A stretch of DNA of 64,000 nt from Cornus controversa (taxonomy: Eukaryota; Streptophyta; Magnoliopsida; Cornales; Cornaceae). The notes below the pieces were generated by a model. It saw only the letters and a program-made list of their open reading frames with translations, did not search any database and was not told where the DNA came from. Below, one piece after another: positions 35,972 to 46,877 of this stretch. Positions within the stretch are counted from its first letter, which is position 1. Every line of letters begins with the position of its first letter. Location of the stretch: assembly GCA_026545225.1 (NCBI GenBank), contig CM048847.1, forward strand, positions 7,682,501 through 7,746,500, in the 5' to 3' direction. A program made the position numbers and the translations under genes.

Positions 35972-37766
35972 CACCCCCAAACTTACATATTGCTAGTCCT
36001 TAGCAATATACAACAAGAAAAATAAAACAACTTTCCTCTTTCGTGGGAAATACGATTGCATTTAGCAAATGCAACAAGCCTTTTAAACCCCTAGGCATCC
36101 CTAGTGGACGAGTGAAGTCTCGTGAGGGTTTAGCAGATATGTTACCCACAAACATCAAGTGATAATAATTACACTCAATAAAATTTTCTCCATTTAATGT
36201 GCAACTAGCAAGAATACTTTAATCAATCCACTTCAGTATGTAATAAAGGTCGAAAGATTCAATACTATCCAAAAATTAGAAAATTTCATTACTATTATTA
36301 ACTCAGAGTGTGTGTGTGAATATAGCCTGAAAATATAATTCTCAAATTAAAAGCGACTGTAGTCCAGATTTCTTTAGAAAATTAGCTTTGATCTCAAATC
36401 TCACATATGATATTTCACTCAAAATAAAGTACTCAGAGATTGGCTAATTTTCCACTCAAGTATATATGAGAAGAATAATGTAAACAAGTGCAAATTATCT
36501 CACATATGATTCATCTGAAGGACCGCAAATACATGAAGGAACATGTAGTCTCATGAAAGGGATATCAAACATTAAGAATTTATACCACAACACTATAGCT
36601 CAGTCATGACTGTTTTAGAACCATACCATCCTTGAGATCAAATAGGGCTTTTACTAGGATGTAATGTTAGGTAAAAAGAGGATAAAAAGGTGATGGTGAT
36701 ATTGAAATGGGTATTCGAGAATGCTTGGGAAAAGCCAATTCATTAGAGCACATTGCATTCAATTTCTTCTTACTTTTGTCAATTAATTCTTTTTGTATAC
36801 ACATCTTCAGCAAATCCATACCTTCTTTTCTTCACTTTTCTTTTTCTATTTTTCTTCTATTTTTTTTTCTATTGATCAAATCGATTCCGAAACACTTTGA
36901 TAAAAGGGTTATGAAAGGAAGGTTAGCTAAAGCTCAACGGGTTCACTAGTGGTATTGCATTACCAAGAAAAGAAATTTAAAGGCTAAAAAATATCCAAAG
37001 ATGGCCTAAAATCATTTCTCAAGGATTAGTATAATTCTTCAACAAGTGTGAACTTAAAAGATAGTGTGGCATAAAATTCCCAATATTTGATCAAAAGAAA
37101 AAAAATAATGAGACCGATCAACAAATTATGCGAACTCAATGAAAATTTTAGAATTTAACCTTTTAACCCTCAAAATAATAAGAATATTACAAAAGCTCAC
37201 TGGGTTAAATCTCCACTTTTATTCTTCGGATTTCTAACATGCAGTCACTCATCAATTTCAAATTATATCGAAGGGCTATCGTGAATAATATTGTTCTGAT
37301 TTTTAAAATTCATGAAATTTATTCTAATTAAAAGATAGGATAAAATCTATAAAACATACTAAAGCTTCAAGATTTTCAAAAATTATTTGCACATTGAAAA
37401 TAGAAAAATCAAATCATAGTGTAAAAATTACCAATATATTATTATTATTATTATTTTCACAAAATTGTTCTTCCTTACCCCCAAACTTAAATCACACATT
37501 GTCCTCAATGTGTAACAAAAACATAAAGTATATGGTAAGTGATAGAACAATATTACCGTGGTGGTAGAAATATCAAAATCTAGTTAAGCATCCATAAGGG
37601 TTAGCCATCCCCCCAAACTTGGATACAAGAACCTCTCATGCAGAACACAATACATACCAACCAAGGCAACAAAATTAATCGGAACATCCAAAATAAGTTA
37701 AACACAAATTAAGAACAAAAAATCAAGATTTCATCATTCATCTAAAGTAAGAACATGTTGCTTAAT
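35972..37766 (-). other. Noncoding 3' region of element D
   Basis: No coding frame is supported. It holds the complement of the polypurine tract at 35972-35984, a further cccccaaactt near 37612, the conserved hairpin block at 37477-37513, and an att repeat at about 37438-37456. Confidence 0.75.
37477..37513 (-). other. Conserved hairpin plus polypurine-like block (element D)
   Basis: On the minus strand it reads acacattgaggacaatgtgt then gatttaagtttgggggta, with an eight-base stem acacattg/caatgtgt and a loop agga. It is the best-paired member of the block also seen in A, B and C. Confidence 0.78.
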
Positions 37767-38360
37767 TTATGAATGACGTAGATAGGAAGAAACAATTGAT
37801 TGGAACTCATTACCATCATCTTGTACGATGTTTGGATCCATAAACTGATTTTGACAATAAGACATGGTGTCAAAATTGTTGCATAAGTCTTGGTTCAGTA
37901 GTGGTGCCATATCCACATTTTCAGATGGAACCCAGCTTTGAACATGATTATCGGGTGGATGTGATGAAAAGTTTCCTTCAAAAATATTATTAGGGTTTAT
38001 ACTGGAGGAGCTAGAAGCAAAGTTTTGAGCTGCTAGGTGACTGAGAGAAACCAGTTGTGCTTGTAGATTGAGAAGTTGCCATTCAAGAGAAAGAATATAT
38101 GAAACGCAACCAAAAATGGGATCGTGAAGCCTAGCTTGAGCTTCATATGCCATAGTTAGAACAGCTGTACCTCGATGTTCTACAGGGAGATGAGCAAGGA
38201 TTTTTGAGAAGTTGCGATACCCAAAAATTTTATGGATGGCAGCAAAAGTGTCTATACTATCTTCATGGCAAAAATAAGGAGCACAAATGCAATACTTATC
38301 ACATTTGTTTCTCAAGAATTTGCAAACACCACAAGGAGTTTTAGACATTTTGGATAACAC
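37767..38360 (-). CDS. LOB-domain (LBD) transcription-factor-like protein carried by element D
   Basis: This is a 197-residue frame in the sense orientation of element D. Residues about 9-25 hold the plant-specific LOB zinc-finger-like motif CX2CX6CX3C ([15 protein letters not shown]) followed by APYF. The GAS block follows with [21 protein letters not shown], where the usual GAS is GYR. After [15 protein letters not shown] the hydrophobic heptad region [20 protein letters not shown] fits the LBD leucine-zipper-like helix. Family members bind DNA in the nucleus and dimerise; many control organ boundaries and other development. Length and order fit a class I LBD, closest in feel to LBD23/24 types. 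A TATA-like aaatatatatttttt complement lies near 38397-38412. It is intron-free in this stretch. Capture from a host gene is inferred. Confidence 0.85.
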   Translation of the reverse strand: MLSKMSKTPCGVCKFLRNKCDKYCICAPYFCHEDSIDTFAAIHKIFGYRNFSKILAHLPVEHRGTAVLTMAYEAQARLHDPIFGCVSYILSLEWQLLNLQAQLVSLSHLAAQNFASSSSSINPNNIFEGNFSSHPPDNHVQSWVPSENVDMAPLLNQDLCNNFDTMSYCQNQFMDPNIVQDDGNEFQSIVSSYLRHS

Positions 38361-38707
38361 GAAGAAGAAACACAGATTGCTAACACTTACTCTTTCAAAT
38401 ATATATTTTTTTTAATCAAACAAATTCTTTTCACTTTTGGGGTAAAAGAGTGTCTCACACATGCATTGTACCTATATTGCACATATTCCAAACATGCCGC
38501 CACACACTTAATGATGTCATTGACAAACAAGCCATCTATGTTTGACAAAATGACCTAACCTAGCTCTAAAAGCATTGATTGGATAGATTTCGTAATTTGA
38601 GATGCATAATTGGTGGGCAAATTTTTTATGCATTTGAAGAGCAGATTTTTTTTTAATATTGGAACATTGTTGTATCTATCTATCTTCTTCACCACAAGCT
38701 CTCAAAA
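38361..38707. promoter_or_regulatory. Shared spacer between divergent LBD and coiled-coil frames
   Basis: The 347 bp lie between the two start codons. Next to the LBD start is a TATA-like tatatattttttt stretch (about 38400-38412). Near the plus-strand frame are tctatctatcttcttcacc pyrimidine repeats 20-30 bases before its ATG. The layout suits a bidirectional promoter, but no element is proven and TATA-like runs are common in AT-rich DNA. Confidence 0.35.
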
Positions 38708-39280
38708 ATGGCTTCCTCTTTTGTTTCCAAAAGTCACTTCGATTTAAATGTGTTGCCGGAGGTGCCATCAACCAATGTTGGGCAGGCAACATTCCTATCC
38801 TCTATTGATCCTCACCCAGTGGAGGAATCCGTGATGCTGAATGATACAACTGCTACGAGAGCAGCTAAAAATTTGCTGACTCCTCAAGATAAAAGAGTTT
38901 TAGCAAATAGGTCTGACATTATGGCAATTGATGACTCTTTGACTCTCAGCATTCGGTCGGCTGCGTCGATTTCAAACATAGGCCAACGTTTGTTAGCAAG
39001 AACAACTGAAGTTCAGATGCTAACAACTAACGTTAAAGTTCTTCAGAAAAGAATTAAGGAGTCTCAGAAAAAAAATAGAGAACTAAAAGCAGAGAATAAA
39101 CAGTTACGAAAGCTTGTAATTGAGTATTCTAATGACATGAAGACGAAGCTGGATGAGCTACAGAGTTCCAGTGATCAGATTCAGGAGAATCATGGGAGAC
39201 TCATAGCTATTGTCGCGAAAAATCCTTCTTTTTCTTATTCAAAACAAAATTACTATCAGCCTATTGAAAGTCAGTGTTAA
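38708..39280 (+). CDS. Antisense coiled-coil frame with EAR-like DLN motif in element D (190 aa)
   Basis: This frame runs opposite to the element's own transcription. The N-terminus MASSFVSKSHFDLNVLPEVP has a DLNxxP-like EAR motif, known in plants for binding TOPLESS-type corepressors. Residues about 105-165 form a leucine-rich coiled coil (TEVQMLTTNVKVLQKRIKES, then NRELKAENKQLRKLVIEYS). No DNA-binding domain is seen. Its start is 347 bp from the start of the divergent LBD frame (38360), so one spacer could serve both. Antisense extra ORFs between pol and the 3' LTR are known in related Tat-group elements such as maize Grande, but I recognise no homolog of this one. Translation is inferred. 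Confidence 0.55.
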   Translation: MASSFVSKSHFDLNVLPEVPSTNVGQATFLSSIDPHPVEESVMLNDTTATRAAKNLLTPQDKRVLANRSDIMAIDDSLTLSIRSAASISNIGQRLLARTTEVQMLTTNVKVLQKRIKESQKKNRELKAENKQLRKLVIEYSNDMKTKLDELQSSSDQIQENHGRLIAIVAKNPSFSYSKQNYYQPIESQC

Positions 39281-39875
39281 AATCAATGGCACATTTATTG
39301 CTGGCTTTTTGAAATATTTATGAAAAATGTCATGCTCAATTCTTTTTTTTTTTTTTTTTTTTTAAACTTAATCTTCACGGGTACTACTTTTCTCTCATTC
39401 TCTGAACTGGTGGTTCCCAATTTTCCAAGATGTGTATGTGATAAGATATTGATTATCCAGACACGCTAACGTATAGAGTACAAAGGGGTTGCCTTTCTTT
39501 ATTAAAGTCATACTGTGTTGAAGCAATCTCGACAGTACTGGGTATCGAAACCAGACTTTAATAAATGGAAATCATCAACTTTATCAATCATATCACAAAT
39601 TATAGAATTGGTACTACATACATAGTCAGAGAATGGGTGGCTATGCTAGACAGTTATGAATTCTATGTTTTTTTTTTTTTTTTTTTTTTTTTGAAATCAG
39701 AATGAAAAGAAAAAAAAAAATTTTTAGAACAAACATTAACACAAAATTAAAAATTTCAAAACAAAAGAAAGATGCATAAGAAAAGGTGAACAAGAATGAC
39801 AAAAGGAAATGAGTTACCCCCAAACTTGATCCTAAGTAACGACAAGAATACATATCATCCCAAGTTAGGGTCTTC
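39281..39875. other. Spacer with two long T runs in element D
   Basis: No coding frame is supported. A T run lies at about 39340-39363, just after the antisense frame's stop, and a second at about 39668-39692. On the plus strand gagttacccccaaacttgatcc near 39812 repeats the polypurine-complement word seen elsewhere in Athila 3' regions. Confidence 0.5.
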
Positions 39876-40193
39876 CTATCGAGGTGGATCTTTTCCATAC
39901 AACCGAGCACGATCTTGGTAAGAACGAGGAGTACAGTAATAAACCATGAATGGTCGGCCATAATCGCTCAATGGTTGCAATCCGGGGCAGGTTTCAGAGA
40001 GACAACTCTTACACCATCCCAAACGCTTGGCTTTACGTCTACGAGCAAATGATGACTTTCCATTAAATGCACTCGTCCTTGCAAGGATGTCTTCTTGAAG
40101 GTGCAATGGAAGTTTATCCCATAAAGAAGTCACTTTGATTTTTGGACGCCAAACCAAAGTGATTTTTTTATCATTGGTGGACGATGGATCCAT
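39876..40193 (-). CDS. Unrecognised 105-residue Cys-containing frame in element D
   Basis: I do not recognise this protein. It starts MDPSSTNDKKITLVWRPKIKVTSLWDKLPLHLQEDI and continues with a basic stretch SSFARRRKAKRLGW. A cysteine group CKSCLSETC is followed by a third-type Cys in VYYCTPRSYQDRARLYGKDPPR. The CX2CX4C spacing plus the later Cys could bind a metal; that is inference. It lies about 410 bp downstream of gag-pol in the same orientation, and it has no counterpart in elements A, B or C. It could be a captured host fragment, an element-specific accessory protein, or a chance frame. Confidence 0.45.
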   Translation of the reverse strand: MDPSSTNDKKITLVWRPKIKVTSLWDKLPLHLQEDILARTSAFNGKSSFARRRKAKRLGWCKSCLSETCPGLQPLSDYGRPFMVYYCTPRSYQDRARLYGKDPPR

Positions 40194-40606
40194 GAAAAAT
40201 CTGTAAATAAAAAAATTTGGGGCTAAAGCAATCTGTTGCCTATAGTAATAATACTACTATTGTATCTTATCACCAAAAGAAAAGAAAATGCAAAATTTAT
40301 AAAAATGACTCTTTTAACGTCAGATTGTCAAGACGTGTTGAATACACCATTTCTGGTCAAGCTTCCTTCAATAATGGATAGCTGCTGGTTATGCCGTTCC
40401 AGCTCGTCAATTGCTTTTTGCTACCACTCGTGCAAAAGGGAAACCTATAAAGCTAGGTAGGCCATTTCCTAACGCTGAGTTGGGTTCAGGTCCCTAATGG
40501 CTCGCATATACAACCAATTCCTGGAATCTCATCTTTATACTCCTCGCCAAGCAAAAGGAGTGAATGACCCAAGTTTATCGTCTAGGGTAGACATGATGAT
40601 GTCTCT
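40194..40606 (-). other. Spacer after gag-pol of element D
   Basis: No coding frame is supported. On the plus strand the sequence shows only short AT-rich stretches, and no polypurine tract or hairpin block was found here. Confidence 0.5.
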
Positions 40607-43600
40607 CTAGTCATAATAAACAGGATCCGTCAAGTTAACGGATTCAACATCTTCTGCTTGCACAGTATCTTCTACATAAAGCTTCAATCTTTGACCATTG
40701 ACCTTGAAAAGATTATCATTCTTAGGATCTTGAAGTTCCACAGCTCCATAGGGAAAAACAGATGAAATTATGAAAGGACCATCCCAACGTGAACGAAGCT
40801 TTCCAGGAAAGAGGTTTAATCTAGAATTGAACAACCAAACTTTCTGTCCTGGAACAAAGGTTTTATTCACAATATTTTTATCATGAAATGCCTTCATTTT
40901 AGCTTTATAAATTTTGGCACTTTCATAAGCATCATTTCTCATCTCTTCAAGTTCATTCAATTGGAGTTTTCGGGTTGAGCCAGCCATTTTCATGTCAAAA
41001 TTGAATTTCTTAATGGCCCAAAGAGCTTTGTGTTCTAATTCAACTGGGAGATGGCAAGCTTTCCCGTAAACAAGACGGTAAGGGGTCATTCCAATGAGAG
41101 TTTTAAAGGCAGTTCGATAGGCCCAAAGTGCATCATTTAGTCTTAAAGACCAATCTTTTCTGTCCGGCCTAACCGTTTTTTCAAGAATATGCTTTATTTC
41201 CCTATTAGATACTTCAACTTGTCCACTTGTCTGAGGATGGTAAGGTGTAGCTATTTTATGAGTAACAGAGTATTTGATGAGCAAGGTTTGAAGAAACCTA
41301 TTACAAAAATGTTTACCTCCATCACTTATTATTGCTCTCGGTGTACCAAAACGAGTAAAAATGTTAGTTTGAATAAACTTAATCACAACTTTGTGATCAT
41401 TCGATTTGGTGGCAACCGCTTCAATCCATTTAGATACATAATCTACGGCCAACAATATGTAGTCACATCCAAATGATGGTGGAAATGGTCCCATGAAATC
41501 TATACCCCATACATCAAAGATTTCAATAATTAAAATGGGATTTAAAGGCATCATGTCTTTCCTAGACATTGATCCTAATTTCTGACATTGCTCACAAGCT
41601 CGACAAAAATTATAAGAATCCCGAAATAATGATGGCCAAAATAATCCACTTTGTAAAACCTTTTGAGAGGTCTTTTTAGCACTGAAATGTCCTCCACATG
41701 CTAAGGTGTGACAAAAAGTAAGAATACTTTGAAACTCACTTTCAGGGACACAACAACGGATTATTTGGTCTGGACAGTATTTAAACAATTCAGGATCATC
41801 CCAGAAATACCTCCTTATTTGGGAAAAGAATCGATCTTTTTCTTGTTTGGTCCAATTCAAAGGAATTTTACCTATTGCTAAGTAATTCACAATGTCAGCA
41901 AACCAAGGTACTTTCTCATCAGTAATTGTCAATAGTTGCTCATCAGGAAAGGAATCATGAACTGGGATGGAATCAGAGGATTTAATGATAATACGAGAAA
42001 GATAATCGGCTACTACATTCTCAGAACCTTTCTTGTCTCGTATTTCAAAATCAAACTCTTGAAGCAAGAGTATCCATCTAATCAAACGGGGCTTGGTTTC
42101 TTTCTTGGCTAGCAAATGCTTTAAAGCAGCATGATCAGAATACACAACTACCTTGGATCCTAACAGATATGATCGAAATTTATCCAAGGCAAACACGACG
42201 GCCAATAATTCCTTCTCAGTTGTGGTATAATTCAACTGAGCATCTAAGAGGGTTTTACTAGCATAGTAGATAGCATGAGGAAGTTTATCTACACGTTGTC
42301 CTAGGATAGCTCCCATAGCATATTCGGATGCATCACACATGATCTCAAATGGTAAAGACCAATCAGGAGGTTTCATAATTGGGGTAGAGGCTAGAAGAGA
42401 ACGGAGCTTTTCAAAAGCTTCAAGACATGTTTTATCAAAGTTGAAAGGAGTATCTTTGGCAAGTAAATTGCACAATGGTTTAGCTATCTTGCTAAAGTCT
42501 TTGATAAATCGACGATAAAATCCTGCATGTCCAAGGAATGATCTAATTTGCCTCACCGATGTAGGTGGTGGAAGATTAGAAATGAGTTCAACCTTGGATC
42601 TATCTACTTCAATTCCTCTTTTTGACACAATGTGTCCTAATACAATTCCTTCTTTTACCATGAAATGACTCTTCTCCCAACTCAAGATCAAATTTGTCTC
42701 TTTACAACGCTGAAGAACAATTGACAAATTTTGGAGACATTTTTCAAAAGAAGGTCCAAAGACTGAAAAGTCATCCATAAAAACTTCAAGAAATTTTTTC
42801 ACCATGTCCGAAAAAATAGACATCATACACCTTTGAAATGTTGCAGGTGCATTACATAACCCAAAGGGCATTCGTTTATAAGCAAATGTTCCGAATGGAC
42901 ATGTGAAGGTTGTCTTCTCTTGATCCTTTGGATCGACAGCTACTTGATTATAGCCAGAATATCCATCTAGAAAACAAAAGTAACTCTGACCAGCGAGACG
43001 TTCTAGGATTTGATCAATAAATGGTAAGGGAAAATGATCCTTCTTAGTTGTAGAGTTGAGTTTTCTGTAATCAATGCACACACGCCAACCAGTTGTTGTT
43101 CGTTGCGGAATTAATTCTCCAGTCGAATTCTCAACTATGGTGATTCCAGACTTCTTAGGTACCACTTGAATGGGGCTCACCCATTTGCTATCAGAGATGG
43201 GATAGATGATTCCTGCATCTAACAACTTGACTACTTCCTTCATAACAACTTCTTTCATATTTGGATTCAATCTTCTTTGTACCTCACGAGATGGTTTAGC
43301 ATTATCCTCCAGATGAATGCGATGCATACAAATAGAAGGATCGATTCCTTTTAAATCAGCTACAGTCCATCCAATCACCTCTTTGGGCAGTCGAAGTACA
43401 GTCAACAAACTACTTTCTTGGTCCTTTGTCAAGTCTGAAGCAATGATAACTGGAAGAGTTTCATTAGAACCTAAGAAAACGTATTTTAGCTTATCTAGAA
43501 GTGGTTTGAGCTCTAATTTGGGTGGGGATTCAAGGGATGGAATTGAAGGAGTACTAGACAATAACGGAAGTGGCTCCTTTGACATTTTCCATGGTGAAAA

Positions 43601-46204
43601 GTCCATGATAGTATCAATCTCAAATGCAGAATTGACTTCACTATTTTCGATGTCATATCCTTCAAAATCATAGTGAGTCAAGAATGCCTCTAAAGGGTCT
43701 TTCGATAAAAAGGATGAAAGTGAATCTTCAACCATTTCATCAATGATGTCAAGGGAGAAGCATTCTTTTACATCTGACGGATGCTGTGAAGCATTGAAGA
43801 CATTCAATCTTACATTCATGTTCCCAAAAGATATGTCCATAACCCCTGTTCTGTAATTTATGCATGCATTAGCCGTAGCTAAGAAAGGTCGACCAAGGAT
43901 TATAGGTACATATTTTTTTGGATTTTGGACTGGTTCGGTGTCAAGGACAATGAAATCAACTGGAAAGTAGAACTTGTCTACTTTGATGAGAACATCCTCA
44001 ATGATTCCTCGAGGTTGCTTAACCGATCTATCTGCAAGTTGTAGGACAATTGGAGTTGGTTTAAGCTCTCCTAAGCCTAACTGCGAGTATACTAAGTAAG
44101 GAAGTAGATTAACACTAGCACCTAAATCAAGTAGGGCTTTTCCAATTTCATAGTTTCCAATGACACACGAGATTGTAGGAGCACCAGGGTCCTTGAATTT
44201 TGGAGGTGTGTTGTACAGCAGTATGGAACTAACTTGCTCAGTGAGAAGAATTTTCTTTGGAACATGACTCCTTGATTTTCTCTTCTGTGTACACAAGTCC
44301 TTGAGAAATTTGGAATATGAAGGAATTTGTTTGATTGCATCAAGAAGAGGAAGATTAATCTTAACTTGCTTGAAAACTTCCATCATGTCCTGGATCTTTT
44401 CTCCTTGCTTTCCATAACAGTATGGTTCTTTGAGACGTTCAGGATATGGAGCTTTGGGCTCATATCCGGTCTTAAGAATGGGAATAGGTGAAGAAAGAAC
44501 TTCATTCCTGACTTCTTTGTCCTTTGACAATTGTTTCACCAAATCTTTTGGATTTTGGGGCAAATTATTTGGATTTTTAGGAATTTCTTTTGGAACTTTT
44601 GGAATCTCATTTTTTTCATCTTCCTTTTTCTCAATCTTGTTATCTATCTCCTTCCCACTCTTAAGGGTCATGATGGCTTGGACATGCTCATGATGAGAGG
44701 AACTAGATGTATTCTCATCAATCATGTATTGTCCTTTTGGTTTAGGATTGACCACTGGCTGACTTGGAAGTTTTCCCTCCTCTCTTCTATTCAAAGAATT
44801 AGCTATTTGCCCGATTTGGGATTCTAGCTTAGAAATGGATTGAGAATGAGAATATAGCAATTGAGTATTTGACTCAAGATTGCTCAATGCAACCAACACC
44901 TTGTCTTCAAAAGCTGAATGCCTAGGAAGTGGAGTTGTTTGGTTCTGGTGTTGTTGAGAAGGTTGGTAATTGGATGAGGGATTGAAAGAATGACTATTGG
45001 ACGCAAAATTGGACTGTATGGGTTGTCCAATAGGTTGAGGATTTGAATTTCCCGTAGCTTGGGGTCTCCATGAAAAATTAGGATGATTTCTCCATCCCGG
45101 GTTATAAGTATTGGAATATAGATTATTCCCTGGTCTAGAAAAAGTAGCATTCACTTGTTCTTGCCCAAGTTCAGAAAATTGGCCAATGATTTGACAATCT
45201 TTGGCATGATGTGATGGACTAGAACAAAATGAACACAACTCAGGTGGCACAGATGACTGAGTAGGAGGTGCTTGATTTGCTGCCATCAATTGATCCAGCT
45301 TCTTTGACAATGCATCCACTTTAATAGACACATCTACTGAATTGCCTACTTCAAAGAGACCTTTGACCTTAGAACAACTAGATGAAGCATGATGCATCGA
45401 ATTTTCACTAAGATTCTCAAAAAGTTTCCAAGCTTCACTTTCACTCTTTAGCATGAATGTTCCACCACAAGAGGCATCAACCATTTGTCTATGTGGTTCA
45501 GTTAATCCATCATAGAAACATTGCACCAATTGCCATTTTGGGATAGCATGATGAGGACACTTCCTAAGAAGATCTTTCAATCTTTCCCAAGTTTCATAGA
45601 AATGTTCTCCTTCACTTTGTGCAAATCCAGTGATAGATTTTCTAATTTGATTGGTTTTTCCTATAGGAAAGTACTTCTGGAGGAACTCTTGTTGTAATTG
45701 TGTCCAAGAAGTAATCGTGTTATTTTCTAAGGATTTCAACCAATGCTTAGCTTTGTCTTTCAAAAAGAATGGAAAAAGTTGCATCCTTAAGGCATCTTCA
45801 GTAAAACCTTGCATCCTTAGGGTAGAGCAAATTTCAAGGAATTCATCAAGGTGCCTATATGGATCTTCATTATTAAGTCCATAAAAAGATGGTAACATTT
45901 GGATAACACTGGACTTAATTTCATAATGGGTGGCCGTTACATTTGGTAATTGAATTCCTGAAGGAAAGTTGTATGTGGTAGGAATGTAATGATCCCGAAG
46001 GAGCATTGGTCTTTCCTCAACCATTATGGGTGGTAGAACTTCTTCTACAATTACTGGTCTTACACCATCTTCTGCCATGTTTTCAATTGAAGATTCTCTA
46101 GGTAAATTAAAGTCCCTTACAGTTCCTTTAAGATGCCTAAGAGTTCTTTCAAGATTAGGATCTAATGGAAGTAATGGTAGTGATAACGAATGACGACCAA
46201 ACAT
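40607..46204 (-). CDS. Athila gag-pol polyprotein of element D (1865 aa)
   Basis: A single frame encodes all core parts in Gypsy order. The start [23 protein letters not shown] matches the other Athila gags here. The gag core is at about residues 85-280, and a CX2CX4HX4C knuckle ([14 protein letters not shown]) at about 340. The protease has DLGAS in place of DTGAS at about 695. Reverse transcriptase shows [20 protein letters not shown] and FMDDF (about 1143), and RNase H shows [15 protein letters not shown] (about 1290). Integrase has its zinc-binding N-terminus at about 1500, catalytic-type positions in GIDFMGPF (about 1567), ISDGG (about 1631) and GQVEVSN (about 1663), and a long C-terminal tail. 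Such proteins act in virus-like particles in the cytoplasm and then in the nucleus. The frame appears whole. Confidence 0.96.
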   Translation of the reverse strand: MFGRHSLSLPLLPLDPNLERTLRHLKGTVRDFNLPRESSIENMAEDGVRPVIVEEVLPPIMVEERPMLLRDHYIPTTYNFPSGIQLPNVTATHYEIKSSVIQMLPSFYGLNNEDPYRHLDEFLEICSTLRMQGFTEDALRMQLFPFFLKDKAKHWLKSLENNTITSWTQLQQEFLQKYFPIGKTNQIRKSITGFAQSEGEHFYETWERLKDLLRKCPHHAIPKWQLVQCFYDGLTEPHRQMVDASCGGTFMLKSESEAWKLFENLSENSMHHASSSCSKVKGLFEVGNSVDVSIKVDALSKKLDQLMAANQAPPTQSSVPPELCSFCSSPSHHAKDCQIIGQFSELGQEQVNATFSRPGNNLYSNTYNPGWRNHPNFSWRPQATGNSNPQPIGQPIQSNFASNSHSFNPSSNYQPSQQHQNQTTPLPRHSAFEDKVLVALSNLESNTQLLYSHSQSISKLESQIGQIANSLNRREEGKLPSQPVVNPKPKGQYMIDENTSSSSHHEHVQAIMTLKSGKEIDNKIEKKEDEKNEIPKVPKEIPKNPNNLPQNPKDLVKQLSKDKEVRNEVLSSPIPILKTGYEPKAPYPERLKEPYCYGKQGEKIQDMMEVFKQVKINLPLLDAIKQIPSYSKFLKDLCTQKRKSRSHVPKKILLTEQVSSILLYNTPPKFKDPGAPTISCVIGNYEIGKALLDLGASVNLLPYLVYSQLGLGELKPTPIVLQLADRSVKQPRGIIEDVLIKVDKFYFPVDFIVLDTEPVQNPKKYVPIILGRPFLATANACINYRTGVMDISFGNMNVRLNVFNASQHPSDVKECFSLDIIDEMVEDSLSSFLSKDPLEAFLTHYDFEGYDIENSEVNSAFEIDTIMDFSPWKMSKEPLPLLSSTPSIPSLESPPKLELKPLLDKLKYVFLGSNETLPVIIASDLTKDQESSLLTVLRLPKEVIGWTVADLKGIDPSICMHRIHLEDNAKPSREVQRRLNPNMKEVVMKEVVKLLDAGIIYPISDSKWVSPIQVVPKKSGITIVENSTGELIPQRTTTGWRVCIDYRKLNSTTKKDHFPLPFIDQILERLAGQSYFCFLDGYSGYNQVAVDPKDQEKTTFTCPFGTFAYKRMPFGLCNAPATFQRCMMSIFSDMVKKFLEVFMDDFSVFGPSFEKCLQNLSIVLQRCKETNLILSWEKSHFMVKEGIVLGHIVSKRGIEVDRSKVELISNLPPPTSVRQIRSFLGHAGFYRRFIKDFSKIAKPLCNLLAKDTPFNFDKTCLEAFEKLRSLLASTPIMKPPDWSLPFEIMCDASEYAMGAILGQRVDKLPHAIYYASKTLLDAQLNYTTTEKELLAVVFALDKFRSYLLGSKVVVYSDHAALKHLLAKKETKPRLIRWILLLQEFDFEIRDKKGSENVVADYLSRIIIKSSDSIPVHDSFPDEQLLTITDEKVPWFADIVNYLAIGKIPLNWTKQEKDRFFSQIRRYFWDDPELFKYCPDQIIRCCVPESEFQSILTFCHTLACGGHFSAKKTSQKVLQSGLFWPSLFRDSYNFCRACEQCQKLGSMSRKDMMPLNPILIIEIFDVWGIDFMGPFPPSFGCDYILLAVDYVSKWIEAVATKSNDHKVVIKFIQTNIFTRFGTPRAIISDGGKHFCNRFLQTLLIKYSVTHKIATPYHPQTSGQVEVSNREIKHILEKTVRPDRKDWSLRLNDALWAYRTAFKTLIGMTPYRLVYGKACHLPVELEHKALWAIKKFNFDMKMAGSTRKLQLNELEEMRNDAYESAKIYKAKMKAFHDKNIVNKTFVPGQKVWLFNSRLNLFPGKLRSRWDGPFIISSVFPYGAVELQDPKNDNLFKVNGQRLKLYVEDTVQAEDVESVNLTDPVYYD

Positions 46205-46854
46205 AAACTAACAAACAAAATAAGAAATCAAACATACAAAAACAACCAAAAAAATAAATTTTTTTTGTTTTTTATTTATTTATTTTAAAAACTACTTCTC
46301 TTTGGATTTTACAATTAATAGATTACCGATTAAGAGCCTTTAAAACGAGAACAAAGTAGTACATATGAAAGGAGGAGAAACACTAGGCTTGCTTAATGAC
46401 GGAACATCCAAGCTTTCATATTAACTATCCTTCGCCACTCAAATTAAAGGGTACTCACTGGAGTGACTAAAAATTGAGTCCTTCGGAGAAGAAAATCTTT
46501 TTTTTTTTTTAGAATGAAAATAGTAGTAATACTCAAACAAACACACTAAATATAACGGCAAGAAAATAAGTAAACAATGTAAATTGCAAAACTTACCCGA
46601 TGTCCTTGAAAGATCAACTCTCAAGGGTGCCGATGTTGAACATGAGATTTGACAATTCACAAAAACAAACAAAACAAATATATATACTAAAAAAAAATTT
46701 TAAAACAATGTAAAATACAAGACTTACCCACTTTCTTTTGAAAGATCAACTCTCAAAGCTTGTAGCAACTCTTGTACCTTCACACTTAACAAACAAATTA
46801 TATACCAAAATATTTACAAATCCTAACTATAATCAAACAAGATTTAATCAGCAT
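46205..46854 (-). other. 5' leader of element D between primer site and gag
   Basis: The leader is about 650 bp and AT-rich. It contains two related copies of 'acttaccc...tttgaaagatcaactctcaa' (near 46590-46625 and 46722-46757), a direct repeat that might belong to packaging or leader structure. No coding frame is supported. Confidence 0.5.
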
Positions 46855-46872
46855 TCCCCGGCAACGGCGCCA
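46855..46872 (-). other. Primer-binding site of element D
   Basis: The minus strand reads TGGCGCCGTTGCCGGGGA, the Athila tRNA-Asp-type consensus. Confidence 0.92.
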
Positions 46873-46877
46873 AAAAT

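Noticed and set aside
36707-36949. 80-codon Phe/Leu-rich frame that looks like a membrane protein
   Set aside because: It is composed of T-rich tracts (ttttcttctattttttttt), is antisense within the D 3' region, and has no conserved motif.
43317-43673. 118-codon plus-strand frame inside the D gag-pol region
   Set aside because: It is antisense to a fully open, clearly conserved pol sequence. No motif of its own.
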